Shown: positions 20,342 to 30,919 of the stretch, in pieces
Layout of the letters: each line of letters starts with the position of its first letter
Position numbering within the stretch: position 1 is the stretch's first letter
Assembly: GCA_037974335.1 (NCBI GenBank)
Contig: CM075761.1
Location: 13,567,543 to 13,631,542 of the forward strand
Source of the DNA: Prionace glauca
Lineage: Eukaryota; Chordata; Chondrichthyes; Carcharhiniformes; Carcharhinidae
DNA length: 64,000 nucleotides
Direction of reading: 5' to 3'
Translations under genes and position numbers: made by a program
Notes under the pieces: model-generated
The model's database searches: none
What the model saw: the letters and a program-made list of their open reading frames with translations, nothing else
Told to the model about the DNA's origin: nothing

Positions 20342-20470
20342 TGATGTGGAGATGCCGGCGTTGGACTGGGGTAAACACAGTAAGAAGTCCATGTTTAAGT
20401 CCAACCCGTTTATTTGATAGTAAACTCACAAGTTTTCGAGGTTCGCCTCTTCGTCAGGTGAATGGAGAGT
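20342..20470 (-). mobile_element. Penelope-like element 3' end
   Basis: The minus strand reads '...cacctgacgaagaggcgaac' then 'ctcgaaaacttgtgag', an AATAAA-like segment, 'ggttggactt' and ends with 'ccagtccaacgccggcat'. The same ending follows the GIY-YIG frame at 23.1-23.5 kb. The 20434-20457 part has a hammerhead-like core. Confidence 0.7.
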
Positions 20471-20497
20471 TCTGAGGCCAGATGTATCACAATCGCC

Positions 20498-20765
20498 TCA
20501 CAGACAAATGTGATCATTAGTAATGACCATTTTCACCAGTAGTAATGACAGTTTGGAAATGTCTGCCATGCTTCTTTGATCATATTGAAGCAGCTCAGAG
20601 TTTCTCATGACCTTTGTCAAAAATGTTTCCCATTTCACGTTTGTGGGCGCCTTTTTGCAATGTTTGTATTGTTCTTTCAGATTTTTTTCTGAATAAAAAG
20701 ACATTTGGAATGAACAGAAAATATCTTCAAATTCAAAAATCAATCCCCTCCACCCCCGCAGGCCC
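20498..20765 (-). other. Unrecognised coding-like stretch
   Basis: The minus strand carries an open frame of roughly 85 codons without repeats (including KNLKEQYKHCKKAP and DISKLSLLLVKMVITNDH) before it dissolves into the CA array upstream. The amino-acid composition looks protein-like, but I do not recognise the family; a decayed exon or transposase piece are both possible. No start codon outside the repeat, and no splice site that I would defend. Confidence 0.3.
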
Positions 20766-20778
20766 TTTTCCGCCCCCA

Positions 20779-20809
<31 letters not shown>

Positions 20810-21719
20810 CATTGACACACACACACACACACACATAGATACATAGACACACACATAGATAGATAGACACACACACACACACACACATAGATAGATAGAC
20901 ACACAGACACACACACATAGATAGACACACACACACACATAGATAGACACACACACACACACACACATAGATAGATAGACACACACACACACATAGATAG
21001 ATAGACACACACACACACATAGATAGATAGACACACACACACATAGATAGATAGACACACACACACACACACATAGATAGATAGACACACACACACACAT
21101 AGATAGATAGACACACACACACACACACATATATAGATAGATAGACAGACACACACACACACACACACATAGATAGATAGACACACACACACACACACAC
21201 ATAGATAGATAGACACACACACACACATAGATAGATAGACACACACACACACACATACACACAGATAGATAGACACACACACACACACATAGATAGATAG
21301 ACACACACACACACACATATAGATAGATAGACACACACACACACACAGATAGATAGACACACACACACAAATATACAAGCACACACACACAAACACAAAC
21401 ATACACACACATACACACAGATAGGTAGACGCACACACACAAACATACACACACATACACACAGATAGATAGACACACACACACACAAACATACAAACAC
21501 ACGCACAGAAACGTACACACACAAACACACACACATACATATACACACAGAAACATACACACACAAACATACACACATATACACACAGAAACATACACAC
21601 ACACACAGACACACACACACAAACATACACACACACATACACACATAGATAGATAAACACACAATCAGAAACATACACACACACAAACATACAAACACAC
21701 ACACACAAACATACACACA

Positions 21720-21750
<31 letters not shown>
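20779..21750 (+). repeat. (CA)n array with GATAGATA interruptions
   Basis: Nearly 1 kb of CA dinucleotide repeats regularly punctuated by 'tagatagata' blocks at roughly 25-45 base spacing, then by 'aaacatac' variants from about 21370. Hundreds of apparent codons on the minus strand (Cys-Val-Cys-Val, Leu-Ser-Ile-Tyr) are artefacts. Confidence 0.97.
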
Positions 21751-22365
21751 CACCTACACCACCACATGATGTGCTATATTCCTTGCAGAGAGGGTATTCT
21801 CCCTGAATGCAGCTTTGATGGGATTGATCTCTGGAGACTTTTCTTTTTATCAGCTAAACCCAGCGGGGATAGACCGCACCCAGAAACATTCGAAAACAAA
21901 ATAGCCCATTTCAAACAAAAAGAAGACGATTGAACAGGCGACTGAATTCGTTGCTGTTATAGAATAAATCCTCACTGTGTTTGAAAGGCAAAAACCTCCA
22001 GATTGGGTCATTCCACATCCGGAATGGAAATGTTGAGCGGTGATTCATACAGAAAGCTGTGGGCTCCTGCCAAATTCCTCAATAATCGAATGATCCCATG
22101 TGGTTTAACTCAGCTCATTCAGACATACAATACAATCTGAGTGTGCGGATCGCAGTGTTGACTCACTAAACTCTGGAAGTGACTGATCAGATTCACTGCA
22201 ATGGGTAACAATTGCCCTGAATTTCTTTGATTAAAGTGATCGATTGTGTTTACATTCCCAGTCTGTCCATTTTCCCTTACCATGTCTGTGTCCGGTTAGC
22301 TATGAACCTCTCCATCCATCCACCTCAACAACCTCCACAGAATTTCGGTTGTCTTGGGGAGATGG
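21751..22365. other. Unassigned stretch
   Basis: About 600 bases of ordinary-looking sequence. I see no repeat family, exon or RNA gene. Confidence 0.45.
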
Positions 22366-22560
22366 TGGGTGATGTTGCTGATACTGGACTAGGCATCTAC
22401 AAAGCTGGTGGGGACCAGCGTTCGAATCCCCACCTTGACAGATGATGAAGTTTTAGGTTCAATAATAATTAAAAAACAGAATTTGGGACTGAGAATGGCC
22501 ACCGAGACAATGGTGTGTGTTATAAAAACACTTCTGATGCACTGATATCCTTGCAACAGT
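22366..22560 (+). mobile_element. tRNA-derived SINE, different family from SINE-1
   Basis: A plus-strand head 'gctgatactggactaggcat' (box A side) and 'gcgttcgaatcccc' (box B) resemble a tRNA gene, followed by an A/T-rich body ('tcaataataattaaaaaac'). The head is degraded and the tail unclear. The box A region differs from that of SINE-1, so this is a separate SINE family and not a tRNA gene. Confidence 0.6.
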
Positions 22561-22652
22561 GAGAAAACCCACCTCCCAGCTCCTCCAAATCCTCTCTATT
22601 TTATTAAACTAAATTTCAGATGAACTATTCCCGCCTCTCCTTTAACTTTTTT

Positions 22653-22679
22653 AGAACATAGAACATAGAACATTTTTAG
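22653..22679 (-). mobile_element. CR1 tail remnant
   Basis: A short run of 'agaacatagaacatagaac', the reverse complement of CR1-A/B tail repeats, with no attached element. Probably a severely truncated insertion. Confidence 0.5.
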
Positions 22680-22768
22680 CATGAATATTATTTCAAGAGA
22701 CCCATCTTAACAGATGATGCACAATAAATATCGAGAAGTATAAAGGTTTGTTTGCCCGTTCAATGTGA

Positions 22769-23489
22769 CATTGTCATTGTGAGAATACCATCCACCAGGT
22801 ACATGGTAAATACTCTTGCAACTCGGCCAACATTGTCTACCTGATACGTTGCAAGAAAGGATGTCCCGAAGCATGGTACATTGGGGAGACCATGCAGACG
22901 CTACGACAACGGATGAATGAACATCGCTCGACAGTCATCAGGCAAGACTGTTCCCTTCCTGTTGGCGAACACTTCAGCGGTCACGGGCATTCAGCCTCTG
23001 ACCTTCGGGTAAGCATTCTCCAAGGCGGCCTTCATGACACACGACAGCGCAGAGTCGCTGAACAGAGACTGATAGCCAAGTTCCACACACATGAGGACGG
23101 TCTCAACAGGGATCTTGGGTTCATGTCGCACTATCTGTAACCCCCGTGACTTGCCTGGGTTTGCAAAACCTCACTTACTGTACTGTCTGGAGACAATACA
23201 CATCTCTTTAAACTGTGATCAGTGCTCCTTCCACTCACATTATCAGCCACTTTAAGACTTGAACAGCAGGTTAGGTGTAAGGATTCGCATTCTAATCAGT
23301 AATCTCTAAACTGTCTGTGCTTTATATGCTCTGTCTGAGGCCAGAACTCTCCATTCACCTGACGAAGGGGCTAACCCCGAAAGCTTGCTTGCTTGTGAGA
23401 ATATTATCAAATAAATCGGTTGGACTAAAACCTGGTGTTGTCAGACTTTGTACTGTGTTTACGCCAGTCCAACGCCGGCATACCCACAT
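22769..23489 (+). mobile_element. Penelope-like element 3' part with GIY-YIG domain
   Basis: A frame open from 22769 to the stop at 23138-23140 encodes a GIY-YIG nuclease-type domain: YSCNSANIVYLIRC, a Cys-rich turn, AWYIGETMQTLRQRMNEHRS and FSGHGHSASDLRVSIL. Penelope-like retroelements are the eukaryotic elements known to join RT to GIY-YIG. The RT is absent here, and the 3' UTR (23141-23489) ends in the same 'ccagtccaacgccggcat' as the copy at 20342. A hammerhead-like core lies at 23359-23382. Truncated; not an active element. Confidence 0.75.
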
Positions 23490-24018
23490 TGTCAGTAGAC
23501 ACAGGATTTCCCTACAGAATGGCTCGTTCGAACTCAGAGAGCTGATATCACATCAGTTTATTTGTGAATGAACCAGTAAAGTGAAGCCTTCTGGCGCTTA
23601 GAGAAGCCAAGAAGGCCCAGACAACTTGGTGCCGTTAAAGATACGCAATGAAAGTCAAATCTGACGGTGTCACAGACAGGATGGAGATATCTCATAGTTA
23701 CAGAGGCAGAGAGACCGGAGGAGGGAGGGGGATGGATGAAGGGAAGGGGATGGAGGGAGAGGCAGGGAAATGGAGGGAGTGAGGAATAGATAGACATCCC
23801 CGGGTTATTCGAGGCTGTTGTGATGCCTCGTCAGGGATATGGGATACTGGCTAAGGGTTTGGTTGATGACGCCAGTGCGGAGGCCAGTGACCAAGGCGGT
23901 GCTCAGCTGGAATGGTGCCCACAACCTCATCCCCTGAATCCTGGAGCGGGGCAGCAGACTCCAAAAAATGTGATGAATGGATTGCTGTAGTTTTGCCCTG
24001 AAAAACAGCCTCCCACAC
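23490..24018. other. Unassigned stretch with a short purine-rich patch
   Basis: Contains a GGA/GGGA-rich patch at 23700-23790. Otherwise I see no repeat family or gene. Confidence 0.4.
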
Positions 24019-24053
24019 AAGAACATAAGAAATAAGAGCAGGAGTAGGCCATT

Positions 24054-26820
24054 TCAGAGACTTGGATAGAGCAGGGTCAGGAATGGATGTTGCAGGTCCC
24101 GGGGTACAAATGCTTTAATCGGAGTAGACAAGGAGGTAGAAGGGGGGGTGGGGTAGCATTATTGGTCAAGGGCTGTATCTCAGTGTCAGAGAGGAAGTTT
24201 GATGAGGACTTGTCTGTTGAGGTAGTATGGGCGGAGATTAGAAATAGGAGAGGAGAGGTCACCCTGTTGGGAGTCTTTTATAGACCTCCAAAAAGTTCTA
24301 GAGAGGTTGAGGAAAGGATTGCAGAGACGATCCTTGTTAGGAGTGAAAGTAATAGGGTAATTGTTATGGGGGACTTTAACTTTACTCATGTAGATTGGAA
24401 TTGCTACAGCTCTGGCTCGTTAGAGGGGTCAGTTTTTGTTCAAAGTGTGCAAGAAGGTTTTTTGACTCAGTATGTAGATAGGCCGACGAGAGGTGAGGCT
24501 ATATTGGATTTGGTGCTCGGTAATGAGCCAGACCAGGTGCTAGACTTGGAAGTTGGTGTACAGTTTGGGGATAGTGATCACAATTCGATTACGTTCACCT
24601 TAGTGATGGAAAGGGATAGGCATGAACCTCGGGTCAATAGTTTCAGCTGGGGGAAGGGTAATTATGAGGCTATTAGGAGAGAATTAGGAAGCATTAGTTG
24701 GAATGGGAGATTACAGGGACTGGGAACATCCGAGATGTGGAGATTTTTCAAGGAGCAGCTACTGCGGGTCTGTGATAAGTTTATCCCTGTCAGGCAAGGA
24801 GGATTTGGTACGCCCAGGGAACCGTGGTGCACCAAAAAAGTTGATTCGTTGGTTAGGAAGAAAAAGGAGGCTTATGTTCGGATGAGGCTTGAGGGCTCAG
24901 GTAGTGCATTAGAAAGTTTTAGATTGGCTAGGAGGGAGTTGAAGAGGGAGTTAAGAAGGGCTAAAAGAGGGCATGAGATGATTTTGGCTGATAGGATTAA
25001 GGAGAACCCTAAGGCGTTTTACAGGTATGTCAAGAACAGAAGGTTGGTTAGGACAAGATTAGGGCCAGTTACAGACAGTAGAGGGAAGTTGTGTGTGGAA
25101 CCGGAGGAGATTGGAGAGGCGTTGAACCAATATTTCTCTTCGGTGTTCACGCAAGGGGACAGGAATGTAGCTGAGGAGGACACTGGGGTGCAGGGGTGTG
25201 AAATAGATAGTATTGCAGTTGATACGGGGGATGTGCTGGATATTTTAGAGGGATTGAAAATAGATAAGTCCCCTGGTCCAGATGGGATTTACCCTAGGAT
25301 TCTTTGGGAGGCAAGAGGGGTGATTGTGGAGCCTCTGGCTCTGATCTTCAGGTCGTCGTTAGTCTCTGGTATAGTACCAGAAGATTGGAGGACAGCAAAT
25401 GTTGTCCCATTGTTTAAGAAGGGGAGAAGGGACTTCCCTGGGAATTATAGACCGGTGAGTCTTACTTCTGTGGTGGGTAAGGTTTTGGAAAGGATTATTA
25501 GAGACAGGATTTATAGTTATTTGGAAAGTAATGAGTTGATTAGAGACAGTCAGCATGGTTTTGTAGCGGGTAGGTCGTGCCTTACTAACCTTATCGAGTT
25601 CTTTGAGAAAGTGACCAAAGAGGTGGATAGGGGTAAGGCAGTTGATGTGGTGTATATGGATTTTAGCAAGGCGTTTGATAAGGTTCACGATGGTAGGCTT
25701 CTGCAGAAAATGCAGATGTATGGGATTGGGGGTGATCTAGGTAATTGGATCAGGAATTGGCTAGCAGATAGGAGACAGAGAGTGGTGGTTGATGGGAAAT
25801 ATTCGTCATGGAGTTCGGTTACAAGTGGTGTGCCTCAGGGATCTGTTTTGGGGCCACTGCTGTTTGTAATTTTTATTAATGATCTGGATGAGGGTATAGT
25901 TGGATGGATTAGTAAGTTTGCTGATGACACCAAAGTCGGAGGTGTGGTAGATTGTGAGGAAGGGTGTCATAGTTTGCAGGATGACTTAGAAAGGTTGCAG
26001 AGCTGGGCTGAGAGGTGGCGGATGGAGTTTAATGTGGAGAAGTGTGAGGTAATTCATTTCGGTAGGAATAACAGATGTGTTGATTATAGGGCTAACGGGA
26101 GGACTTTGAATAGTGTGGAGGAGCAGAGGGATCTAGGTGTAAGTGTACATAGATCCCTGAAAGTTGGGAATCAAGTAGATAAGGTTGTTAAGAAGGCATA
26201 CGGAGTTTTGGCGTTTATTGGTAGGGGGATTGAATTTAGGAGTCGCAGCGTCATGATGCAACTGTACACATCTCTGGTGCGGCCGCACTTGGAGTTTTGT
26301 GTGCAGTTCTGGTCCCCACATTACAGGAAGGATGTAGAGGCTTTGGAGAGGGTGCAGAGGAGGTTTACCAGGATGTTGCCTGGTATGGAGGGGAGATCCT
26401 ATGAGGAGAGATTGAGAGATTTGGGGTTGTTTTCGCTGGAAAGAAGGCGGCTAAGAGGGGATCTCATTGAAACATATAAGATGATGAGAGGTTTAGACAG
26501 GGTAGATAGTGATAGCCTTTTTCCTAGGATAGAGAAAGCTAGCACGAGGGGGCACGATTTTAAATTAAGGGGGGGTAGTTATAGGACAGATGTCAGGGGT
26601 AGGTTCTTTACCCAGAGGGTGGTGAGGGACTGGAATGCCCTGCCAGCTGCAGTTGTAAATGCACCTAGTTTGGGGGCGTTTAAAAGATCTGTGGATAGGT
26701 TTATGGATGAAAAGGGATTGGTTTAGGCTAGTGAGTCATTGTTTTGTAACTGGTCGGCGCAACATCGTGGGCCGAAGGGCCTGTTCTGCGCTGTAATGTT
26801 CTATGTTCTATGTTCTATCT
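24054..26820 (+). mobile_element. CR1-A LINE, best-preserved copy
   Basis: Plus-strand CR1-A from within the endonuclease to an intact 3' UTR and ATGTTCT tail. It is 5'-truncated inside the endonuclease: it lacks the N-terminal FNARSIRNKVDELAAW segment present in the copy at 52.25 kb, and has no ORF1 or 5' UTR. It landed inside an older CR1-C-like tail. I see no obvious target duplication, as often in CR1. Confidence 0.95.
24087..26726 (+). CDS. CR1-A ORF2 (endonuclease-reverse transcriptase), 879 residues open
   Basis: Non-LTR retrotransposon polyprotein that would nick target DNA and copy its RNA at the nick. Residues ~1-175 form most of an APE-type endonuclease with VMGDFNF (~94) and GDSDHN (~161). 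RT blocks: KIDKSPGPDGIYP (~391), GNYRPVSLTS (~452), DFSKAFDKV (~525), VPQGSVLGPLLF (~582) and the catalytic FADD (~611). The C-terminal region ends MDEKGLV. The first endonuclease block (catalytic Asn region) is missing through 5' truncation, so the first Met used here is internal. No stop or frameshift in 2.64 kb marks this as the youngest-looking LINE in the window. Confidence 0.92.
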   Translation: MLQVPGYKCFNRSRQGGRRGGGVALLVKGCISVSERKFDEDLSVEVVWAEIRNRRGEVTLLGVFYRPPKSSREVEERIAETILVRSESNRVIVMGDFNFTHVDWNCYSSGSLEGSVFVQSVQEGFLTQYVDRPTRGEAILDLVLGNEPDQVLDLEVGVQFGDSDHNSITFTLVMERDRHEPRVNSFSWGKGNYEAIRRELGSISWNGRLQGLGTSEMWRFFKEQLLRVCDKFIPVRQGGFGTPREPWCTKKVDSLVRKKKEAYVRMRLEGSGSALESFRLARRELKRELRRAKRGHEMILADRIKENPKAFYRYVKNRRLVRTRLGPVTDSRGKLCVEPEEIGEALNQYFSSVFTQGDRNVAEEDTGVQGCEIDSIAVDTGDVLDILEGLKIDKSPGPDGIYPRILWEARGVIVEPLALIFRSSLVSGIVPEDWRTANVVPLFKKGRRDFPGNYRPVSLTSVVGKVLERIIRDRIYSYLESNELIRDSQHGFVAGRSCLTNLIEFFEKVTKEVDRGKAVDVVYMDFSKAFDKVHDGRLLQKMQMYGIGGDLGNWIRNWLADRRQRVVVDGKYSSWSSVTSGVPQGSVLGPLLFVIFINDLDEGIVGWISKFADDTKVGGVVDCEEGCHSLQDDLERLQSWAERWRMEFNVEKCEVIHFGRNNRCVDYRANGRTLNSVEEQRDLGVSVHRSLKVGNQVDKVVKKAYGVLAFIGRGIEFRSRSVMMQLYTSLVRPHLEFCVQFWSPHYRKDVEALERVQRRFTRMLPGMEGRSYEERLRDLGLFSLERRRLRGDLIETYKMMRGLDRVDSDSLFPRIEKASTRGHDFKLRGGSYRTDVRGRFFTQRVVRDWNALPAAVVNAPSLGAFKRSVDRFMDEKGLV

Positions 26821-27469
26821 AGCCCCTCGAGCCTGCCCCGCCATTCAGTAAGATAATGGCTGATCTGATAATGGATCAGTTCCACTTTCCCGCTTTCTCC
26901 CCTTAATTCCCCTGTCTATCAGAAACCTATCTACCCGTGACTTCAATATATTCAGCGAGGCAGCCCCCACCACTTCAAAGGGCAGAGAATTCCAGAGATT
27001 CACCACCTCTAGAGGGGGTGATATTTTCTATTTTGTCAAGGGGTGTGCACATCCCTGACTGGCCCTCATTTATTGGCCATTCCTAGATTGCCCTTGAGAA
27101 GATGGTGGAGAACTGTCTTCTTAAAACGCTGCAATCCCTGTTCAGTGAGTTGGCCCACAATGCTGTAAGGCGTGGGGGTGGGGGATTGGGCCCAGGACAC
27201 AGTGACTGCGAAGGAATGGCAGTATGTTTCCAAGACAGGAAGATGAGTGCATTGGGGGAAAACTTGAAGATGGTGCTAATCCCATCTAATTACTGTCCTT
27301 CTCCTTCTCAATAAGAGAGCCCTAGGTTTGGAAGACAATGTCTCTGAGTCTTGGTGGTGCGTTGCAGAGTATCTTGTACAGAATGCTCACTGTGGCTAAT
27401 GAGCGTCGGGGGCTGTAGGGATGATTGTGAATGTGGTTCCAATCAAGCGAGCTGCTTTGTACTGGATGG

Positions 27470-28381
27470 GGTGTGGAGAGTCTGCAGAAGGATCTAGATA
27501 GGCTGGGCGAATGGGCCAGGAAATGGCAAATGGAATTTAATGTTGGCAAGTGTGAGGTGGTCCACTTTGGTAGGAGGAATGGTAGGAAGGACTATTACTT
27601 ACGGGGTGAAAAACTGCAGCAGGCGACGGTGCAGAGGGACCTCGGGGTCCTTGTGCATGAGTCACAAAAACCCAGCTTGCAAGTGCAGCAGGTAGTCAGG
27701 AAGGCGAATGGGATGCTGGCCTTCATAGCGAGGGGGATTGAATATAAAAGTAGGGAGGTCTTGCTGCAGCTGTATAGGGCATTGGTGAGGCCGCAGCTGG
27801 AGTACTGTGTGCAGTTTTGGGCACCGCACCTGCGCAAGGATATTTTGGCCTTGGAGGGAGTGCAGAGGAGGTTTACTAGGCTGATGCTGGAGTTGAGGGG
27901 GTTAAACTATGAGGAGAGGCTGAATAAACTAGGCTTGTACTCGTTAGAGTTTAGAAGAATGAGGGGAGATCTCATTGAGACGTATAAGATGATGAATGGG
28001 ATGGATTGGATAGAGGTGGAGAGACTCTTTTCGCTCAGAAAGGACAGTAGGACTAGGGGGCACAGCCTCAAGATAAAGGGGAGGCGGTTTAGAACGGAGT
28101 TGAGGAGGAACTTCTTTACTCAAAGGGTGGTGAATCTCTGGAATTCTCTGCCCGTTGAAGTGGTGGAGGCTGCCTCGCTAAATATTTTTAAGAAACGGGT
28201 TGATGGGTTTTTGATAAGAGAGGGGATTAAGGGTTATGGGGAGAGGGCGGGAAGGTGGAGCTGAGTCACGACAGATCAGCCATGATCTTATTGAACGGCG
28301 GGGCAGGCTCGAGGGGCTAGATGGCCTACTCCTGCTCCTATTTCTTATGTTCTTATGTTCTTATTATGTTCTTATGTTCTT
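27470..28381 (+). mobile_element. CR1-C 3' half nested in LINE-F
   Basis: Plus-strand CR1-C with an uninterrupted 277-codon frame (27431-28264, its first codons lying in LINE-F) from the segment after FADD (LQKDLDRLGEWARKWQMEFN) to the natural end IKGYGERAGRWS, followed by UTR and TTCTTATG repeats. 5'-truncated within the RT. Confidence 0.92.
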
Positions 28382-28537
28382 GCGAGTTTGTGGAGCTGTA
28401 GCCATCCAGGTAAGTGTATTCCATCACACTCCTGACTTGTGCATTGCAGATGGTGGACAGGTTTCGGGAGTAAGGAGGTTAATTACTCCCCGCAGTGTTC
28501 CGAGCCTCTGACCTGCTGTTGTAGTCATTGTGGTCAG

Positions 28538-28747
28538 TCTTTACTCAGAGGATAGTGAGGGCGTGGAATGCCCTGCCTGCAGCAGTTGTGGAATCGCCAA
28601 CATTTAGGGCATTCAAATGGTCAGTGGATAGGCATATGGATAACATTGGAATAGTTTAGGTTAGAGGGTCATTAGATTGGTTCCACTGGACGGCTCAACA
28701 TCGAGGGCCGAAGGGCCTGTACTGCGCTGTAATGTTCTATGTTCTAT
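28538..28747 (+). mobile_element. LINE-E, CR1-like 3' end nested in LINE-F
   Basis: Plus-strand ORF2 C-terminus ('cagaggatagtgagggcgtg') with a UTR reading 'cggctcaacatcgagggccg' and an ATGTTCTATG tail. It is similar to CR1-A and B but distinct from both in sequence, so it is listed as a further subfamily. Confidence 0.75.
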
Positions 28748-28947
28748 TGTGCTGGTGTGGAGATTCTAGTTGAGTTTGTGGAAAAGGGGATGCAACACTA
28801 TTGAATGGCAAGAGGGGCGGTTGTTGGATTGCCTCTTATTGGCCATGGTAATTTGTGTGGCGTGAATGTTAGTTGCCATTTGTCAGCCCAAGTCTGGATA
28901 TTGTCCATATCATGTCGCATTTGAACACGGAATGTTTCAGTATTTGG

Positions 28948-29753
28948 CAGATGGACTTCAACGCGGATAAATGTGTAGTGGTCCATTTTGGCAGGATTAA
29001 TGGGATGAAGGAGTACAATATCAAGGGTAGGAGTCTTAGCAATGTTGAAGAGCAGAAGGATCTCGGGGTCCGGGTCCACAGGACTCTGAAATCGGCCTCG
29101 CAGGTGGAGGATGTGGTCAAGAAGGCGTATGGTGTACTGGCCTTCATTAATCGAGGGATTGAGTTTAGGAGTCGGGAGGTAATGCTGCAACTTTATAAGA
29201 CCCTTATCAGACCCCATTTGGAGTACTGTGCGCAGTTCTGGTCGCCTCACTACAGGACGGATGTGGAAGCTATTGAAAGGGTGCAGAGGAGATTTACAAG
29301 GATGTTGCCTGGATTGGGAGGCATGCCTTATGAAGATAGGTTGAGGGAGCTGGGACTCTTTTCCCTGGAGAGGCGAAGGTTGAGAGGCGACCTGATAGAA
29401 GTTTATAAAATGTTGAGAGGAATAGATAGGGTGGACTCTCAGAGGCTATTTCCCCGGGTTGAAATGGTCGCTACGAGAGGACACAGATTTAAGGTGCGGG
29501 GAGGGAAGTACAGAGGAGATGTCAGGGCTAAGTTTTTCACTCAGAGGGTGGTGAGTGAGTGGAATCGGCTGCCATCGGTGGTGGTGGAGGCGAACTCGCT
29601 GGGGTCTTTTAAAAGACTTCTGGATGAGTATATGGGATTTAATGGGATTGGGGGTTATAGATCGGTCTATGGATTGGTGGGGTTGATGTGATCGGCGCAA
29701 CCTGTGGGCCGAAGGGCCTGTTTGTGCTGTAGTGTTCTATGTTCTATGTTCTA
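28948..29753 (+). mobile_element. CR1-B 3' half nested in LINE-F
   Basis: Plus-strand CR1-B with an open frame from WQMDFNADKCVVVHFGR through DLGVRVHRTLKSASQVEDVV to FNGIGGYR; one base change converts the usual stop (TAG) to TCG, extending the frame. UTR and tail follow. LINE-F sequence resumes directly after the tail. Confidence 0.92.
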
Positions 29754-30147
29754 ATTCCTACATGGTGCTGAACTATGTCCAATCATCGGCAAACATCCTC
29801 ACTCATAACCTCATGATGGAAGGAAGATCACTGATGAAGAAGCTGAATGTTATTGTACCTCGGACATTCCTCACAGAGACTCCCGCATAACTGTCTCGGA
29901 GCTCAGATGAATAACTATCACACAACCACAACCATTTTCCTATGTAGCAGGTATGACTCCATCCACCAGAGAGCTTGCCCTGATATCCATTCCTTCCATT
30001 TTTGCTAGAGTTCCTTAATGACACATTCGGTCGAATGCGGCCTTGCTCTCACGGGTCGTCACTCTCACCTCACCTCTGGAGTTCAGATATTTTGCCCCTG
30101 TTTGAACCAAGGCTGCAATGAGGTCTGGAGCTTTTGGATAGAAGTAT

Positions 30148-30919
30148 AGACCTTACAGAAGCCTTCAACATTCTCCTGCATGAACCCAAAACATCTAAAA
30201 TCCAACCCGATTTGCATTTCCCTTTCTGCTACAGAGCTAGCTGCTCACATCAACCACATCATCAAAATATCCTCTTAATCAATATCCCAGGGGACATTCC
30301 TGCGTAAATAAAAGTCCAACAGGAATAGTTGTATGGCTGAAATGAATGCTTAACTTGTTTTTACAAACCATTGGCTGAATGCATTCTTGACAAACTGACT
30401 GCCTGAAGAACACCTGATTTTTAAACATTCACCTGATGCATAAAAAAGCTATATAACCTCCTCTAATTACAAAACCAATGAAGCGTCAGAGGTTGGTGAA
30501 GCTCAGGATGACAGAGATGTGTTCCAGTAATCTAACATATTTCTATCTATCCAAGAAGAGCTTCAAACCAAAGAAATATTTCCTCCGTCTGAAATTAATG
30601 AATTACAAGGAAGTGGGTCATTGCCGTGAGACATACAATGTTGTGAACTTTGGGTGAGGGAGATTCTGATTGTGGAACAAGGCAGATGATTGCTGTGCGA
30701 GGGAATTCCACATTTCAAGTTTTATTATGAGATGGAGAGCCTCGGAAATGATCAGAGAACAATTCAACATGAAATGAAAGTGTAGCGGCAAGAGGATGGA
30801 AACAAGAATGGGAATTTACAATTTGACAGGGTGACAAATATCTCCTTCAGCAAGAACTGTACAACAATGCCAGGGAAAATTAAATCAAGAAGGCATTTTG
30901 ACTTATACATGGATAGGAA
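30148..30919. other. Unassigned stretch
   Basis: About 770 bases of A/T-rich DNA. No repeat family, exon or structured RNA that I can support. Confidence 0.45.

Larger units (their letters stand above)
24019..27008 (-). mobile_element. CR1-C-like 3' end split by CR1-A
   Basis: Two minus-strand pieces (24019-24053 and 26821-27008) rejoin into the tail and UTR of an older relative of CR1-C ('ggagtaggccat' | 'ctagcccctcgagcctgcc'). The second piece extends into the ORF2 C-terminus (reverse complement of AASLNILKSRVDRF-like sequence). The split is caused by the CR1-A at 24054. Confidence 0.8.
27040..30147 (-). mobile_element. LINE-F, old non-LTR element split by three CR1 insertions
   Basis: Four minus-strand pieces (27040-27469, 28382-28537, 28748-28947, 29754-30147) are collinear fragments of one RT. 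From 5' to 3' on the minus strand they cover GGWSHTCYIGKW and FFISDLPS (29803-30024), then DMDNIQTWADKWQLTF (28.85 kb), then the region before the C-terminus, then VSILYKILCNAPPRL (27.3-27.4 kb). The frames are badly decayed. The interruptions are CR1-C, LINE-E and CR1-B. The family is probably in the wider CR1/L2/Rex set, but I cannot fix it. Confidence 0.7.

Noticed and set aside
20498-21767. Three overlapping minus-strand frames of 337-388 codons rich in Cys-Val
   Set aside because: All come from the (CA)n/(GATA)n array. Only the short non-repetitive end (20498-20765) was kept as an unknown.
22769-23140. Host GIY-YIG nuclease gene
   Set aside because: The domain is followed by a repeat 3' end that recurs at 20.3 and 50.1 kb, so it belongs to a Penelope-like element.
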